Below are positions 63,045-64,000 of a stretch of 64,000 bases of DNA, piece after piece. A program made the translations under genes and the position numbers. Under the pieces are notes generated by a model. It saw only the letters and a list, made by a program, of their open reading frames with translations, made no database searches and had not been told where the DNA came from. The stretch comes from Pseudonocardia sp. DSM 110487. GTDB lineage: Bacteria > Actinomycetota > Actinomycetes > Mycobacteriales > Pseudonocardiaceae. Where the stretch lies: the NCBI RefSeq assembly GCF_019468565.1, contig NZ_CP080521.1, forward strand, positions 8,866,001-8,930,000, read 5' to 3'. Positions within the stretch are counted from its first letter, which is position 1; every line of letters starts with the position of its first letter.

Positions 63045-64000
63045 TCAGCTCCGGGCGCGCCGACCGACCATGGAGTGCGACCGGCCGTAGGCGAAGTAGA
63101 TGACGATGCCGAGCACCATCCAGATGACGAAGCGCAGCCAGGTCTCGACCGACAGGTTGATCATCAGCCACAGGCACGCCAGCACGGCGAGGATCGGCAC
63201 GAGCGGCACCAGCGGCGTGCGGAATCCCCGCGGCAGGTCCGGTCGCGCGCGCCGCAGGATGACGACACCGATCGACACCAGCACGAACGCGAACAGCGTG
63301 CCGATGTTGACCATCTCCTCCAGCGCCCCGATCGGGAAGAACACCGCGACGAACGCCACGATCGCACCGATGATCACGCTGACCCGGTACGGCGTGCCGT
63401 GCACGCCGGTGTGCGCGAGCCACCGCGGCAGCAGCCCGTCGCGCGCCATCGCGAAGGCCACCCGGATCTGCCCGAGCAACAGCACCATGACCACGGTGGT
63501 GAGGCCGGCGAGCGCGCCGATCGCGATGATGGTGGCCGCCCAGTCCACCCCGACCGTCGCGAACGCGGTGGAGAGCGTGGCGCGGGTGCCGTCCGGCTGG
63601 GTCGCGAGGTCGGTGTAGGGCACCATGCCGGTGAGCACCAGCGCGACGGCCACGTACAGCACCGTGACGATGGCCAGCGACCCCAGGATGCCGCGGGGCA
63701 GGGACCGCTGCGGGTTCTTGGTCTCCTCGGCCGTCGTCGCGACGACGTCGAAGCCGATGAACGCGAAGAACACCAGTGACGCCGCGGCGAGCAGTCCGTA
63801 CACCCCGAAGGTGCTGTTGGCCTCGCCGCCGAACAGCGAGAGCAGCGACTGCGTCATCATGCCGCCCGTCTCCGACTCGGCCGGTGCGGGCGGCGGGATG
63901 AACGGGGTGTAGTTCGCGGCGTTGATGTAGAAGAACCCGAGGATGATCACGAAGAGCACGATCCCGACCTTGATCGACGTGATCACCAAGCTGACCCGGC
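63045..64000 (-). CDS. amino-acid permease, APC superfamily (5' end outside the window)
   Basis: At least 314 residues of the C-terminal part; no start is visible and the frame runs off the window end. Eight or so helices, with the conserved AFIGFDVVATTAEETKNPQRSLPRGI segment, a large loop (FIPPPAPAESETGG) and a short cytosolic tail. The cationic amino-acid transporter/YfnA branch of the APC family fits. Substrate not certain. Confidence 0.85.
   Translation of the reverse strand, partial: RVSLVITSIKVGIVLFVIILGFFYINAANYTPFIPPPAPAESETGGMMTQSLLSLFGGEANSTFGVYGLLAAASLVFFAFIGFDVVATTAEETKNPQRSLPRGILGSLAIVTVLYVAVALVLTGMVPYTDLATQPDGTRATLSTAFATVGVDWAATIIAIGALAGLTTVVMVLLLGQIRVAFAMARDGLLPRWLAHTGVHGTPYRVSVIIGAIVAFVAVFFPIGALEEMVNIGTLFAFVLVSIGVVILRRARPDLPRGFRTPLVPLVPILAVLACLWLMINLSVETWLRFVIWMVLGIVIYFAYGRSHSMVGRRARS

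Overview
The window reads as the chromosome of a high-GC actinobacterium of the Pseudonocardiaceae type (Pseudonocardia or a close relative). Evidence: very GC-rich codon use throughout, GTG starts and 4-base ATGA/GTGA gene overlaps everywhere, many leaderless promoters, and actinobacterial marker genes (whiB1, bL37, sigH-rshA, lpqB-mtrB-mtrA, nickel superoxide dismutase, a mycothiol-dependent-type isomerase). I saw no rRNA, tRNA, transposase, phage or CRISPR sequence.

Layout. (1) 1-9.4 kb is an accessory stretch of small regulatory modules: cupin plus epimerase, MocR and MerR regulators divergent from a methyltransferase, a Tat-exported multicopper oxidase with a membrane partner, a PadR/HAAS pair, a VapBC toxin-antitoxin pair, an SDR enzyme and an orphan secreted protein. 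(2) 9.4-12.8 kb is a complete four-gene osmoprotectant ABC importer on the minus strand. (3) 12.9-19.6 kb holds a PAS-GGDEF-EAL protein, malic enzyme, the divergent nickel superoxide dismutase pair (sodX/sodN), a histidine phosphatase, an acetyltransferase and a membrane protein. (4) 20.1-53.5 kb follows, as far as I recall it, the gene order of Mycobacterium tuberculosis Rv3219-Rv3248c: whiB1, pdtaS, rshA-sigH, ybaK, SRAP peptidase, aroA, rsgA, DUF6912, wax ester synthase, Rv3235-like, secA, hpf, comF, lpqB, mtrB, mtrA, tmk, ahcY. Local insertions (LLM oxidoreductase/LysR, SpoU/quinone reductase/TetR, hydroxyacid dehydrogenase, MarR, MFS/ArsR, a methyltransferase, NUDIX) break the order. (5) 53.8-64 kb carries lutABC (lactate oxidation), a lipoprotein, an orphan MutL-like ATPase, an acyl-CoA synthetase with a mycothiol-type isomerase, a P-loop kinase, an ArsR/AHSA1 pair and the C-terminal part of an amino-acid permease cut by the window end.

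How the genes work together. The core block joins redox sensing (SigH/RshA with a SigH-type autoregulatory promoter; WhiB1 with upstream CRP-like sites; PdtaS), cell-envelope control (MtrAB-LpqB), protein export (SecA), ribosome hibernation (HPF) and the ribosomal protein bL37. Many accessory genes come with their own local regulator and a visible operator.

I did not find a clearly new multigene system. The most unusual items are an in-frame amber codon inside an otherwise intact methyltransferase gene, a probable long isoform of SigH, two further SigH-like promoters (one reading into a gene-free region), paired TetR operators built into a promoter, a short coupled ORF ahead of ahcY, and two repeat-rich intergenic elements.
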